Position numbers and translations under genes: made by a program. Source: Glandiceps talaboti (taxonomy: Eukaryota > Hemichordata > Enteropneusta > Spengelidae). From it: 64,000 bases of DNA. The stretch is taken from NCBI RefSeq assembly GCF_964340395.1, contig NC_135565.1:17557209-17621208 (forward strand), given 5' to 3'. This document shows positions 1 to 14,622 of the stretch, one piece after another; position 1 is the first letter of the stretch; each line of letters opens with the position of its first letter. Under the pieces are notes generated by a model. It saw nothing but the letters and a program-made list of their open reading frames with translations, ran no database searches and was not told where the DNA came from.

Positions 1-2645
1 TTTACTATCAGAATCAACGACAAAATCGAGTTCATGATGCAAATTTCTTTAATTTGTATGAAACCGATATCAAAATGAGTTACTCACTTTAGAATCAAAT
101 ATGACCACCAAATATTTATATAAAAGAATGTAGATTTCGTTGGAAATTAAAGACGGTGAATACCCAAATTTATTTCATTATTTCAAACGGACGAGGAACA
201 AAGTTCTATAAGGCAAAGTTTCAAGATATTTAAACAACTTTGATTTTTAGAACATTTTTTTTTGGTTACTAGACTCACTCAAAATGTGTCAAAAAAAAGC
301 ACTTCAAATATGTTCACTTTATTTTGTCGGTAAAGTATTTGTTCCAGTGGGCGAGAAAATAATCGTAGTCTTGGAGTTAAAGTGTACGTAATTATATATC
401 AGATGATTTACCGAACTTTATACGGAAGTGAAAGATGGTATTTATTTTTCCGAAGACAATTAGGTAGCTGTTTTATATTGCCTTTGCATTTCATTTACAC
501 TTTAGCAAGTGAATAACCTTGCGGCAAATGAGGAACAGCTCAATTTATAAAGTTGGACCTGCTGTGTGAGTGGAATTCTGTTTAATCTATTCTGACGACA
601 AATCACTTGAGATGAGTTCCAAAATCAGTTGTTTCTGTGGCGAGTCTGTAAATTGAAATATTACGTATATTTCGCTTCCCAAGAAGTAAGGACGGGGACT
701 TGACACGTCTGTGTATATATATTTTTTTACTTCGCTTCCCACATGATACCGTCAAGTAAATGGTGCACTCTTACATAGAATATTGTCAAGGTGTATTAGT
801 TGTCACGAAAATGTTACCGCCTTAGCAACACAATGGTTGATTTGGAGGGTGGGGTGACAAAGGGAAGAACTACACAAAGGTCAAGGTTTTTATGTTAACT
901 GAAATTTATAAATAATTCATCTCTGGTCTCCGTTTCTTTAGAATTCTTAGTAGCTAAAATAAAAATAACGAACTTATGATTTCATGGTCGACATAGGTCG
1001 ACATCATATATCACCTCACATACATTATCATATACCTATAATCACGTCCGGTCCCTATGTATTGCTATGGAGAAATCGCAATTCGCCCTTCCACCGCACG
1101 ACCTGATCAGCAAAACCAATATCTGGGCCGTAAAGATTATTACTATTGGCGTGAGTGCGAAGAAGTCGACCTTCTTGTTTTATTTTGACTCTCTAGCATT
1201 AAGTAAAATGCTATTGCAGGTACCAAAACCTTATCATCATCGCGTTTCAAATGGTGGAAAGTTACACAACCATTTGTATTAACCTTACAATATGATGAAA
1301 CTCCCAACCAGAGATGTTGCTGAACAAATGTCTATATTTCCATAATGGTAATTACATTTTATCAGCATTTTTCTACTTGTCGCCGTTTCGTTCTTAAATA
1401 AACATTGATATACATATCAACATGGTATCAATTTAGAGACGAGAAATGAACGTCTTTCAAGTTCTGACAAAGAAGAGGTTTAACTTTGACGTGTGTTGAT
1501 AGTACTCAAAGAATGTTTGATGTAAACAAGTCCTGTGATTTATTCTGACGCGGAATTACAAATATGCTTAGAGAAAGGCTGTATGATCACATATGAGTTT
1601 ACTGTCATTATTGCATTGTTCCAATGACTGCAATAAATGACAGTAACTGCGATAAAACGGAATACACGTATACGTCACAAAAGATAAATACACAATAACA
1701 GTTATCTTGATGCCCAAACGAAGCGACCATTGGGTATTCCCTTTCTGAACACATTTAATTTCATTAATTATTCTCCAGTAGAAAAGAAACACAATATATA
1801 AATCTTTTCTCGGTAGACCATGAGGAATGGTAACACAAATGTTCGAGATATGGGCGAAACAATTTGCTTTGAATACTGCAAGCCAACAATCGCGTCAACT
1901 GGGCAGGATACAAACCAGACCGAATGCTTCGCGTCTATGAGTTGTTTAGCCGTCGGCAATAACACCATATTTTACCCTTTTATTGATGAAATGTTTCATT
2001 CACTAATAAAACCTTAGTTCGCTTACAACTAACAACCCCTGTCATTTCACTTTGTCACACTATAGACAAGTCGTTGAAGTGACGTCACATTGGTTTGATA
2101 TATCAGTTGTTCATGTCTTTAATATGTTAGTTTGTCGGTACGTCTTCGATTACGAAGTGTGAATGTGAAATCACCGTACTTGTGTTCAACACGCCTGACT
2201 TTCTTGATCGTACAAGTTTTGCATTTATCTTCAAATGAACTCTTACTCTACCAGCCTACACAAATATCATACAGATGAGTAGATCTGACGGCACGCAGTA
2301 ACTGAATTAAAAATAATTTTCTTTCCTAATGGTTTATTTTAAGTGTCGCTTCCATTTACCATCTTCAGAATTAACTGAATCTACATTTCCTTGTTTTTCT
2401 GTTAATCTCATGTCACCAGTATTATTAACTATGAGGTATATAGAGTTGTCTTTGGGGAAATTAAATGATATCACCTTTTGATGCAGCCATACTTTATCAT
2501 TAAAACAATGTTTATAACTTGAAAACAAAGGTAAATGGTTATACTCACTATAAAGCAAACAACGACGTGAATGCGATATTCGAGTTTTATAGAGATAAGG
2601 AAAAATGTCAAAATAGATTTTGTAACTTTAGAGTCGAAATACATA
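1..2645. other. No gene supported; AT-rich non-coding sequence
   Basis: Only short open frames occur here, for example 1067-1282 and 1820-2017 on the plus strand. None has a recognisable domain, signal peptide or convincing splice context. The 1820-2017 frame has four cysteines and somewhat gene-like composition, but its opposite strand is open over almost the same span, so it is weak evidence. I call nothing. Confidence 0.6.
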
Positions 2646-2647
2646 TA

Positions 2648-2806
2648 ATGCGCGCGCGCGTATGTGTGTGTGTGTGTGTGTGTGCGATTTAAAGTTACGT
2701 TACATATTATGTGTGCTGTCAGTAAAATTGTACCCGTGTCTCCTTTTCACTGTCTGTCTGTCTTGTCTATTCTCTCTCTGTCCCTCCCTCTGTCTCTGTG
2801 TCTCTG

Positions 2807-2851
<45 letters not shown>

Positions 2852-3010
2852 TTCTTTGTATCTTTGTCTAGCAAGCTGTCTCCATCTGTCTGTCTCTTTG
2901 TCTCACCCATTAACTCACTCACTCACTCACTCACTCATTCACTCACTCACTCACTCACTCACTCACGCACTCACTCACTCATTCATTCATTCAATCACTC
3001 GCTCACTCAT
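2648..3010. repeat. Compound microsatellite (GT)n, (CTGT)n, (CACT)n/(CATT)n
   Basis: A CpG/GT dinucleotide run is followed by CTGT-type tetranucleotides and then CACT grading into CATT. The overlapping open frames in this span are simple-repeat translations (Ser/Cys/Leu/Val-rich and Thr/His/Ser-rich) and not genes. Confidence 0.95.
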
Positions 3011-4720
3011 ACCATATAGTAAATAGCCTTAGAATGGGTCATATAGACTAATATGGAAATGATTTCTCGTTATTCATATTAGCAATGGATTTTGAAATGA
3101 AATTTCATTTGTGTTTGACACACTTCCAACATCAGGTTAACTCTCTGTTTGTAAAAAGTAGTGCATAGAGTCGTTAGTCTTCTGCCAAAAGAAAGACTTG
3201 CCTTGACGAGATGATATTCTGTATTAATATAGGAAGCGTTGTCTTATAGCCACGATATGAAGTTTGGTGACTTAGATCCCCCTAAACTCGCCAATTTGAA
3301 CATCCATATACGTCATTTTCCATGAATATAATTCCAAGACGACACAATTTAAGGTAATATAGTTAAGGTAATTTACGTCGTAGTTCGTGATTTCGCAGTT
3401 GACATTTTTGTAATATAGACAAGACAACAGGCAAGCACTCAAGATATAGGTAATCACTGATTAGCACGTATAAAAATTTGATATCCATGGTATACTTTAG
3501 GGGTTTGTATTCCAAATCATAAGCATTACTCAATACTGACAATTTAATGTAAGCGGTTTCTTGTAGTGTTTATATTTGTAGGCTTAAAAGGGGGACACTG
3601 TGTCTAACTTAAATGGGGGAAGCATTTTCATTTTCTTTCTTACAACTAGTTCATATTACAGATGTACGCCTCCCGCCAGGAATCCAGGAATACATTAAAA
3701 TGGTTCGTCGGCATGATTTGTTTTATTATCCATAAACTCTGAAAGACACCATAGTGTCGGTTATTCAACCTCTGTACGTGTGCTGCGTCACATATGTCAT
3801 AGAGTGCTCATCAAGACATTTTCAGTATGTTTGTACAATGTAGACACCCTTACCTGAAAAAGCAAACCCCTTATTTACATATTATACATTTTTACTTCGT
3901 ATTCGTATTCATTACAGTTAGTATAAGCCAATAGTTATCAATATCAGGAATAAAAGTTAAATTAGGATGACCCTATTTTTTAAGTTTCACATTTTTATAG
4001 CAATAATTTGAGGTCGGTCTATTATTTAAAAAAGGGAAAAATAAACCAAACCATCTTCATATTTTTCTGCCTCTCCTTTTCCTCCTCTCTATCATCTTTT
4101 TATTGGATTCCTGCTAACAAGCCCCTTCCTAGTTTCTCTACACAATTGGCATTTTCTCAGCCCCCCCCCTCCTTCCGTCATGAAAGAAATTCTCTGTTCA
4201 TGAACAAGTGTCGTCGCCGCTGCCATGACATCGACAGACCACACACTTCCTTATTCTTGCCAGCAAGGGCAGTGTTCCGCAAACTATTAAGGACGAGCGA
4301 AAATAACACCCTTATACGTAATTTTCAGATATAATAATAATCGCATCGTAAACATGTGTCATGTTCAAATGATATTTGAAGTCTTTCTGTTGACAGGAAT
4401 GTCAGTTTATAATGTGACGAACGTAAGGAACGTTTACATATTGAGCTAAAATCACAAAATTGATATTCCGGATTGACCTTGTAAGAAACCCTGTATATAA
4501 GTGATACTAGAAAACTGTATTGACGTATAAACTTAATATTACATAAACTAATGTATTTCAGATATACAGACACTTTGCAATGCTGACACGACGCAAATGT
4601 AATCATATTCTTTAACCTTGACGGCACGTTGAAAGTTTCCCTTCATGCTTCCTGTCTTTGTGTATGTCCTTATTAGAGCAGTCCACAAATGCATTCATGG
4701 TACTGTTGAAACATATATAT
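3011..4720. other. No gene supported
   Basis: Short frames at 4008-4334 (plus) and 4325-4627 (minus) have no recognisable motif. I see no splice-site pairs or promoter signals that would support them. Confidence 0.5.
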
Positions 4721-4721
4721 A

Positions 4722-4880
<159 letters not shown>

Positions 4881-4889
4881 TGATTGATT

Positions 4890-4965
4890 TTTGTCACGTC
4901 TATTTTCGTCTTCTTTTGAAGTCAGCCCAATGCAGTTATGCGGCAGACACAAATGTAATTATAGA
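4890..4965 (+). repeat. Dispersed repeat copy 1, between (GATA)n and (GACA)n
   Basis: The block beginning GTCAGCCCAATGC at 4921 recurs almost unchanged at 40324-40363. About 30 nt upstream of it (from TTTTTGTCA) is also recognisably similar in both places. In both copies a (GACA)n tract follows closely and a (GATA)n tract is nearby. This is best explained as a mobile or duplicated element that travels with its microsatellite tail. The family is not identified. Confidence 0.7.
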
Positions 4966-4994
4966 ATAGGCAGACGGAGAGGCAGACAGACAGC

Positions 4995-4998
<4 letters not shown>

Positions 4999-5090
<92 letters not shown>
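4999..5090. repeat. (GACA)n microsatellite
   Basis: An uninterrupted ACAG/GACA tetranucleotide tract following dispersed repeat copy 1. Confidence 0.98.
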
Positions 5091-5091
<1 letters not shown>

Positions 5092-8000
5092 TCATAGCAT
5101 AACCTTCCCTTGCGGGCGGTACTATTATGGATAAGAGAATACAAATATTGAGAAAATAAAATTGATTATATAATGGTTATTGAATGTAATTCAGAATGAT
5201 ATGCCACGATAGGAAAATTCTTACACTTAGCCCAAACTGTCTAAAAAAGTCTTTAGCAATATTACACACTTCATATTACTGTTAAAATGACATAGAAGGA
5301 GATGTCCTATCGGTGCTTAGAGTCCCTTTAAGATGTGACTTATTAATAATGAGTGTTTTAATTACAAAACTGCCAAAATTCGTCTCTCTTGACAAAAGAG
5401 TTAACGATTAAAATCCAATGACAATGCCAATAGGCAATCTGAACATAGGACAAGCATATGAAAGGTAAGCTTTAAACTTGATGTTATTACCTCTTAGATC
5501 GAGTACATGTCAAATATACTAATCAATGCAAAATAAATTGAAAACCTCAAATCAATGTGTACTTGAGTGTGTCTAAGATGCATTAACATGTTGCTTTGGC
5601 AACGAATGTGTAATATTGGTTGCTAGGACTCTGCTAATCAAATTTCACAATCTACGACAAAGTAACAACATTATATATTAATGTATGCATGCTACGTAGA
5701 TTACCTCTTGGCCAATCAACTGTGTATGATGAAGAAGCGTCAACCACTATCTGTGGATGTCACTGTTGCCACACTGTCGTCAAAATGTCTTAATAATTTA
5801 CGTATGCTGTATAAAAGGTACGCCAATAAGCTGACGACGCAGTGTTGGCATTTTTCTCTACTAAGACGCCAGGACGAGAAGCAAGTTAAAATTATTGATA
5901 AAGTCAGTCAGTAGCCGAGGGCCAACCTTGTCATTTCACCTCAAACCTGTACTTAGGGTAAGTAACATTTTGCGATCAATATATAACTTTTACCTGTGTC
6001 GCATGTTCTTACTGACTTCGGTGAGCCGAATGATAACAGTGCAGATGCTTTACACTTGCATTAATTCGGTTCAAGAACATCAGAAATGTTACGTTTTAGT
6101 TTCTAATATATGCATCGCTTGTGAACAGTTTATCCAACTATATCATATACACGAGATAATATACTGCAACTTGACACCAGGAAATATATAGGAAATGACT
6201 CTTTCAGATTCGTCACTTTCAGAAGTTGCGTTACAAGTGCAAAGTACTGTACTCAATCAATCGTTTATTTAGTACTGTTGGCCACCAGCCAAAACATACA
6301 AACCTTAAATATACAAAAAAGAACGGATCACTAGAAAATATCAAATTTGTCAGACCCTTTGTATCTCAGAGTTTCTACTAGCATCTTTTCTAAGTTTAGT
6401 AGCATAAAATATATATCTACTAAGTTGTCTGAAAGTGTCAACCTTTCGAGACGACAGAAGTAAGACAAATTTGTGTTGCAGTGGGGATTATAAAAGTAAT
6501 TGGCAATATATTTTCCCTTATACAAGTATAAAATGGACATATAAAAATGTATAAGTATAACGTGCAAAATACTGTAATTACACAAATGTACGTAGGTGTA
6601 GATACGCCCTGAAATAATAGGCCAAATACAAAAAAACTATGCCGTTTTGCGTAGGGCTGCCAACGACCGTTTAGGGAAAGGAACCGTAGGTCCATTCTAA
6701 AAATGGAAAAAGTATAATCTTCGGATGCCGAATGCAAATGGGACTATATTGCGACAATGTCTATTTCTTTTGGATACTTTTTACTAGTAGTGAAACGTCT
6801 TTTTAAAAGATTGTTTTGTTCTCCTTAAAGCGTAGGTTAATGTATAATTTTGTGGCTATGGATAGTCGAGCTCAGTGATTATGAATGACAAAACCTTACT
6901 CAGTGTTGTCGTCAGAAATGTTTGGTTACAGACATTAAGGTTTAAAACTGAGCGTCGATACATGTTTGGGATGTAGATATGGAGCTACAAAACTACTGTC
7001 GTCAAATATTTTGTCGTTTATTACGGTTCTAAAGCAGTTGCCATAAATTTCCGTTAGTAAACAGATATTAGAGGTAAGAAATCATTCTTGCACTTATTTT
7101 CCACTAAAAGTTATCGTTATCAAGTGTTTTGGAAATATTTCCTGTCGGGTACCTATCTGATATCCCTTTTAACATTGAATACATGGACAACAAACATGCG
7201 GTTAAAACTGGTCGCGACAAAACTTACTTTCTTTTGAATTCATTATTTTCTTGCAAATTATGTTTTTGATCTCGAGTAGGGTTTTAATATTGTATTGGTT
7301 ATTTGAATACCGGCCAACTTTCTTTCACATTTTAGGATACTTGGTTCACATATACAAAATACGATTTCAGGTACATAAAAATGATTCGATCTTGTTATTA
7401 CTTTCGCATAAAATGTAATGTTTTAACAGTGTCGAGATGTGTAAAACCGTTTGAAGTCAAAGTACAAAATGTTCCCTTTTTGTGAATTCATGCTAAATAT
7501 GAAAACCTCTTACCTTTATTTTATGAGCCCATAAATAATTATATCTTGCATAATTCTAACATCCTTTACTTCAATTAGAAGGACGTTTGAATTTTTCAAA
7601 ATTAACAGTTTGTTCGAATTATTAGGGCGGAAATGGTACGATACTTATGAGATGGGTCTAGTTCGATGAAGTCAGATTATTTCGACCGTTCTGTTCTGTT
7701 CCCTGTTTCATGTCGTTGTTTTAGGTGAAACCTGTAATTGCCGTTTACAACGAAAGTCAGGAAAGGGATCCTGCAGACGAAAATTTCTATAAATCTATCT
7801 TATCAGTTTTACGTTTGGCCAGACTACCTTTGTTTGAGTACCGTGTCTACCCATGACTCAAAATAAAAATAAATTATATTTTCACGCATTAAGAATAGCA
7901 CTCTGATAATCATTCTGTTTGTAATTTATGCAACAAACTGTGTGTGTTTAGTTTGGGGTCTTCTTAGAAAGTTGTATTCAACGACAATCAAAACCAAATT

Positions 8001-10610
8001 ATATGTGTGGTTGTCTGGTCACAATTTAGCCCTTCAGAAACATGGGACACCACTCATTGTTTTTACGTGTAGTTTTTGACTCAACACATTATAGAAATGT
8101 GCTGATACATGATATGAATTTTATATCAATTTTATTTATTTGTACAAATTCGGCTGAGTCCATTCCTAGCAACGTGATGACATTGCATTATAGAATGTTT
8201 TCAAATCATTGAGTCATTACGCCATATGACCAATTTCATATCATAATAATATAGTTTGTATTATTCAATATGTTTTTATCAAAATAGAAGGAAGAATTGT
8301 GAGCCGGTATTTTATATAAAGTGAGAAGACATAATCCAAGTGGATTTAGCAAATTACCTACTAAAATAACACAATGTGTATGTAGGATATGATTGGGGAT
8401 AATCCTCCTGGCTTCAGTAGAATGTCTTATAAGTGACATAATGCGAGAAATTGCGATTGAATCGCCAGACATATAATAACGCCAATAAGTTTGCTCTATT
8501 ACGGAAGTAAAAAAACAACATATAATCTAAACGAGATTACAAAGGTTCTGCTCATTACCTGTTCTTAATAATGTACTCACAAGTCTTGAACTTAAAAATC
8601 CAATTTTTGAAATTCGTCGGTCGATTGATGAGGAGAGCACCTGCCAGATGCTTACAGGTGCTTAAATTGTACTTCAATCGTCTAGCTTTGTATTGCTAAA
8701 ATTGATTATGGTCCGAACAATACATCCTCATTGCTGAATATACAAAAGCTTTGTCATGCATATAAAATCCAATCCAATCCAATTTCCGAAATGTTGACAC
8801 TAATCAATGGAATTTTAAGGTCAATAGCAAATGGACTTCGGACACTGACTCTTGTTGTCATTATATAGGATAAACAGATTTGCGTGCTCAGAAGGGAGTA
8901 ATCCAGTCGCACGGATTTCTGTACCGGAAACTTGTAATTACTTCCTAAGGATCATTAAGTTCGCGATGGCAAATTGTTATATTTTGACGCCATTTCATAT
9001 GTAAGACTGGGCTGTCTAAAGGCCACTTTAGTCAAAAACTATTTCCTGTTGGAAGTAGCTTAACAAGACATTTTTTGTTGTTAGCCAACTTTTTGGTATT
9101 TTAGGAACGGAGTCTTCGATCGAATTGTGTTTTTTATGAATAATAGACTTTCTGATGCATTTCAATTTTATTTTGGAATGAAAACTTGGATCTAATTACG
9201 ATGTGCGCTTCAGCTGCACTAACGCTAGACCACTCTATTCCAAGGGATTTTCCACTGGGGGAAAAATAAGAAGAAAATTCCTACGTTTTTTACTTTTTGG
9301 TACCAATTAACTTTATCTTGACATAAAATAGTGGATATAGTTCCACTTTAAAGACAGAACTGCCTTATATAAAGAGGATTATGGCTAATCTATGCAAATG
9401 CGGGAAATTCAAACTGCTGTACAGAGCACTAGCTTCTGGGTCTTGTTTTCAGCATTTTTTCTGTGCTTCGAGAAACACACAGGTCATGTATCATGTACAA
9501 ATTGTTTGTGAATGTCGTAGGATGGTAACTTGATACACAAATTAGTTGAAAATCAGTCTGTTTGTTTCATAGAATGAAAAATCCTCTCCAAATGAGACAA
9601 ATTCCCCTGCAAACAGCTGCTTAGATTGTGTGTCATTCAGGATTATTCAAATATGCGGCTTTTGCATGTGAAAAACCCAGATATAGGGAATGTTTATATT
9701 TTGGTGATTACTTGCCAGTGAGTCATCACAAGTTCTCCACCTCCAAACATACAGTCAGTCATATGCAAAAATGGTCCCAGGCGCCGCCAGTTGCATGTTT
9801 AATAAACATTATCACAAAAGTCGATTCATAGCTATAAAATTGTCAGTTTAGCTCTGAACAACTGAACAGCATTTCAATTCCCAATGTGAGACGATTGGAG
9901 ACAATCTGAAATGGGTTCAGGAGTTATCACCACAACTTTTCGACTTGGTATGGTTGACATATGACTGCGATTCTAATTCGCTGAATGTAATCATAACCCG
10001 TTGTATATGTGAAAATATATATAGTCATATCACATTTTCCATTCGCAAAAAAAACATCGCGGCGTAAAAGTCTCAATTAATTCTGGGTAATATTGTTGGT
10101 CGAGGAGTTTATCTTATCCTTCCGTCATAAAGTTGGTTGGGGAATATAGAAAATTAATACCAGTCCATGGAAATGTCATATTTCAGCTCCTTCATTTGAT
10201 TTGCCATGAAAAGGATGACGAATGACATAAATATATATATATTTGATAGCCTAGATGAAAATGTAGTCCTTCTTTTGTATAACAAAAGAACACATAGCTG
10301 TTATCATCGTCACACGAACAAAACACACAATATTAATATTGTTCCATTAACGAAATTACCAGGCACGGAAATAAACCAAGATAATTCTATGAATTCATTA
10401 TTGATTATTTCCTTCAAAAGTCAAAGAGTAACATCGACACGACAATGTTATAAACTAATAATTCATTAGTATATACTACTTGGAACTATTGAAAATGGTA
10501 CAAATGCAGTTTGTAATTTAGAAATTCCCATTTTACTTTCCCATCAACAACAGGATTTCAGTCTCAAATAATTATATGAACACAATTTAATTTTCCCCGT
10601 AACTCTTTCT
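5091..10610. other. No gene supported in about 5.5 kb
   Basis: Open frames up to about 100 codons occur at 5681-5914, 5895-6191, 6331-6737, 8236-8472, 9628-9831 and 10206-10469. None has a recognisable domain, signal peptide or consistent splice context. I see no repeat structure of note either. Confidence 0.5.
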
Positions 10611-10611
10611 G

Positions 10612-10612
<1 letters not shown>

Positions 10613-10643
<31 letters not shown>

Positions 10644-10675
10644 TGTATGTATGTATGTATGTATGTATGTATGTA
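10613..10675. repeat. (ATGT)n microsatellite
   Basis: Uninterrupted ATGT tetranucleotides, directly beside a decayed retroelement-like block at 10680-10775. Confidence 0.97.
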
Positions 10676-10679
10676 GAAA

Positions 10680-10775
10680 TGCTTAAGGAACTTGTTAGAC
10701 AGTCCGAATAAATAGATGTAAAATCAGACGTTTCGAATAAAAATTCTTTTTCAAGGTATTTATAGGCAAGACATA
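10680..10775 (-). mobile_element. Possible Penelope-like element remnant beside a microsatellite
   Basis: On the minus strand the block CTTGAAAAAGAATTTT is followed by TCGAAACGTCTG. This resembles the degenerate hammerhead-derived segment (GATGA, short hairpin, CGAAACG) left in Penelope-like retroelement terminal regions. The CUGAUGA box is no longer intact. The assignment is family knowledge plus inference; the sequence shows only the GAAACG half clearly. Confidence 0.3.
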
Positions 10776-10958
10776 TTAGGTAAACACTTGAATATATCTG
10801 AATGTTATGGAACAGAATGACAACCGCGAGTGATTAACGGTTATACGTCTGGAAAGTTCTAATATCTAACCCAATAGAACACTCCTGAAATATAAAGTAA
10901 GCGTGGTTAGACTGGGAATGACGTGAATAATCTATTAATTCCACGGGGTTCCAAACGT

Positions 10959-11085
10959 GTATGTATGTATGTATGTATGTATGTATGTATGTATGTATGT
11001 ATGTATGTATGCGTGTATGCATGTATATGTGCGTGTGTGGGGGGGGGTAGGTAGGTAGGTAGGTAGGTATATGTGTGTGTATGTG
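10959..11085. repeat. Compound (ATGT)n, (GT)n, (GGTA)n microsatellite
   Basis: An ATGT tract passes into GT-rich sequence, a run of nine G and then GGTA repeats. Confidence 0.95.
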
Positions 11086-11664
11086 TGTACGCATGGTTTA
11101 CGAAAGACAGCCATTGCCGCTTGCTTTGATTTGTGAAGCTATTATGGATGGCGATCAAACTATACTATCTCCCTGTTGATTTTTTCTAATAACGAGTTTC
11201 TAGCCATGCACAGTGTGGGCCATTAAAGGAAACTAAGTTATAAAGAGCCCTCAATAATTCATTATTGCTATTAATGAATGGTTTGTATCTTTGTATCGGC
11301 TATTGTTGAAAGATAAACAATTATGTTATTTAAAGGGATCCTGGCAAGCACTCCTATTTCATATGTAACTGTACATTGTATCTACCCAAAGACATCAACT
11401 TTACCTTAAATATAGACACACCCATTCGATGCCATTTCATTGGTCAATACCTTAGCAGTGTTACATCAAAGTGACGTATATGGTATACATGATACAGAAT
11501 CGTACATTTCCTGTTCGACATAATCTTATTTGTTAATGTTGCCAATTACAACATGAAATTTAGGGCGATTACTGTATTTTCTTTCTGAACACACGATCAA
11601 TGAAGCCATTTGTAAATACTCAAATACCACAAAGTTTGTGCAGGATGTTTGATCGCTGACCGGC

Positions 11665-11860
11665 GGACAGTTTGGGAAGCATATTTAAATCGATGATCAG
11701 TCAGTTTAAGACACATGTTTAAATGTATGATCCGTCAGTTTAAGCAACAAGTTTAAATCGATGATCAGTCAGTTTAAGCAACGCATTTAAATCTATGATC
11801 TGTCAGTTTGGGCAGCATGTTTAAATCTATGATCAGTCACCTTGGGCAAAATATTGAAAT
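11665..11860. repeat. About 38-bp tandem repeat, five imperfect units
   Basis: Each unit contains TTTAAAT, then a TGATC core (ATGATCAGTCAGTTT or a variant), then a short GGGCA/AAGCA linker. Units begin near 11683, 11718, 11753, 11788 and 11819, with divergence increasing toward the right end. It is a local minisatellite with no coding potential seen. Confidence 0.75.
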
Positions 11861-12294
11861 CGAAGTCAATGCTAAATAGTCCACCCACACACAACATTAG
11901 CTGGCAGTACATCTTAATTAACGGTTCTATATAGATTTGCGCCCTTGACTAATACTATTCATTAGGTTAATCTAACAAACGTTTTAGTAAATGAAATGTG
12001 CATATCCGACGATCTTTAATAAAGGCCAGGGTTTCAATTCCACATTTTCGCATTAGTCATAATGATAGGACCAGCCTATTACAGTTATGCACCGTCGTTT
12101 CCTTTACAGTTGGCAGAGAACCGTCGTTTACGCTTGCGCAATGCGTTTTAATCTTTATCCGATTTTGATTTTCCAAGTTACCTTGACCGATTACAAATAT
12201 TGCGAACAACCACGATTGTAACAATGTGAATATGTCAATTCATAAAATGTCATTAATATATATCGAATAAGAAAGACAACACAAATACCGTTTA

Positions 12295-12350
12295 GGGAAA
12301 CTTCTTACACAACGTTTCTAGCTCCGGACTCTTCATCGGGTGTACGTAAG
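12295..12350 (-). mobile_element. Decayed hammerhead-like segment (Penelope-like footprint)
   Basis: On the minus strand CCGATGA (12333-12339) is followed 14 nt later by GAAACG (GAAA at 12315-12318). This is the order and spacing of a hammerhead core with one substitution in CUGAUGA (U to C), and the stem between is weak. Such segments mark terminal repeats of Penelope-like retroelements. I regard this as a relic, not an active ribozyme. Confidence 0.35.
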
Positions 12351-12359
12351 ATGGTTACC

Positions 12360-14529
12360 GATGATCTTTCCTAAACAAGCTGCAAATTGCACAGGTCATT
12401 TTTTATCCGGTTTTATTTACCTTTCAAGACAACATCACCTCAAGTCGGCAGGTCCTGGTCTCCCTACCATACCCACTATATACTAGTACCTAGACACAAT
12501 ATCATAACTACATAATCGTTATTGAAGATATGCTAACTGCAACAAAAACTAGAGGTAACTTGTCGATAGTTGAGTAAATGATTGTATTGATCGACATGTA
12601 AGAGAAAATGTAATAGACAAATTGAAGCAATACTTTGCTGTTTTTAGTATGAATAGTGTTAGCAGAAATGACTGCGGCGCAATAGCTAAACTGTACAAAG
12701 AATATATATTTGTGCTCAAGCTTAGGAATTAAGGACAGAGATATGTTGGAGATAGAAATAGGGTTAGACATCCTAGCAGAAACGTGATTTGTATCATCGT
12801 CAATGAATGTACACTGTTTTGTTTGCGTCCCTGATGGCAGGGAAAAAGAGCAGCGAATGAGATCGGACCCACTGATGCGATGGAAAATAAACCAATAATT
12901 AAGTTACTGCTTCATGATGGATTTGAAATGAAGAAACCGACGGCAGAAAACGCCAGAGGTAGAATTTGTAATCGTGTACATATTGATTGCATTGCCATAC
13001 GAAAGACGTGTAACGTCAATTTTTATTGATTTAGAGACTAGTTATTGCGAGACGATTTACATCCAGGCATTAAATTTGACAGTAATAAATAAAAACAACT
13101 TAATAATGGCCTCTAACATGGAATATTTCAAAGCTGTGCGTACATGTTGGAATTCGTGCTAGACTGAAAGGAAATCACCATATGGGTGAAGGCTAACGTT
13201 AATTTGAAATAATAAGATTGTTTCTGGGTGTATTTATATGTTGTATTTTCTTTGCGCAGAAATGTATATTTAATACAAGATGTTGGAAGGAACTTGCCGA
13301 CTATCACGAAGAATAACATCGCAGGCGGCTACCTATAAAGTGATGTGTAACAAAAGTTGATACAATTCCAAAAGCCATATCCAACTGCGATAATATGATT
13401 TCACGTTAATCATAAATTGTGTACTTTCTAGTTTAATATTATAGATTTCCAATTTTTTGTCGGCTCGTGGCATATCCGAAGTCCTATCATTTTCATACGT
13501 TTTCATAATTTCCATCACCGTAATTTGATCGCAGTGATTCCTTTTAAAACAATTTTCTCTATCTACTTAAAACTCGACAATTATATTACACACAGCAAGC
13601 CCTATCTTTTAGACGCCAACCCCTTTTAAGCGGCCTGGGAGATGAGATGGGATATTGTTTAGGAGTCCATTTCGTCTTTCAGGTACGCATTAATTTTCAG
13701 CAACATAGGATGAGAGATATGTTATTGTTCAACAGTTTAGTAATAACTCAAATCAAAGTTCTGTTAGTATTGATTTGTACCATCAAGACTCCCACTGTGA
13801 GAACAATGACAGGAAAACAAACGACTGTCATTACACCAACACAAGTGCTGGAGGTGAATGCAACTATTAGCACTATATCAAATGGCAGAGACAGCCATAG
13901 TTACAGGCAATTTGTAGATGTGCACTACTCGTGTGTAAATGAGTTAAAAGTGGGCGTTCGGAAGAACAGTTTGTAAATTGGATGTTGCACTGTACTTTTC
14001 AGACGAAAAAAATAACTCTTTTTCCTTTCTGCAACATACAATGTGGCAACGTTCCAAACATTGCCGGATGTGACGCCCGAAGCTAATTCGTTAGCTTCCG
14101 GTATACCCGCACGCTTTTGATGGGCCTTGGTGCCACTAAATCCCCAATATTGCACAGTTTACCATTGCATTTCACATGGGTAAACGCCCTATGCCGTTTC
14201 GATGTGCACGACGACGGTTCTTGTCATAAAATTAGAAGACTGATGGTAAGACTACTAGACTACTATCCCATGCCTTTGTTAGCCTGGTGCCTAAGCTGTT
14301 AGAATTATAAAACTTGCAGGCCCATGGTGCAATACTTAGAGACAACATGCAATTGTAGCTTTAGTATATTAGTAATTTGGACTTATCACATAATCTTCAT
14401 CAAGCCTTTCAAAATACAAAATGGCATCCCAAAACTGGAATTTGACACTGTATAACACGGTTGTATGTCCTGTGCTTGACTTGAGATAATTGCAGTACAG
14501 GTTACATAGACAATTGGGTTATGAAATGG

Positions 14530-14530
<1 letters not shown>
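12360..14530. other. No gene supported
   Basis: A 109-codon frame at 13647-13976 (plus) and a 76-codon frame at 13925-14155 (minus) look mildly gene-like in composition. They lack recognisable motifs and supporting splice sites. A short hairpin (GAAGCTAA...TTAGCTTC) lies near 14079-14098. The 14020-14160 stretch could be an old retroelement piece, but I cannot name it. Confidence 0.4.
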
Positions 14531-14531
<1 letters not shown>

Positions 14532-14622
<91 letters not shown>

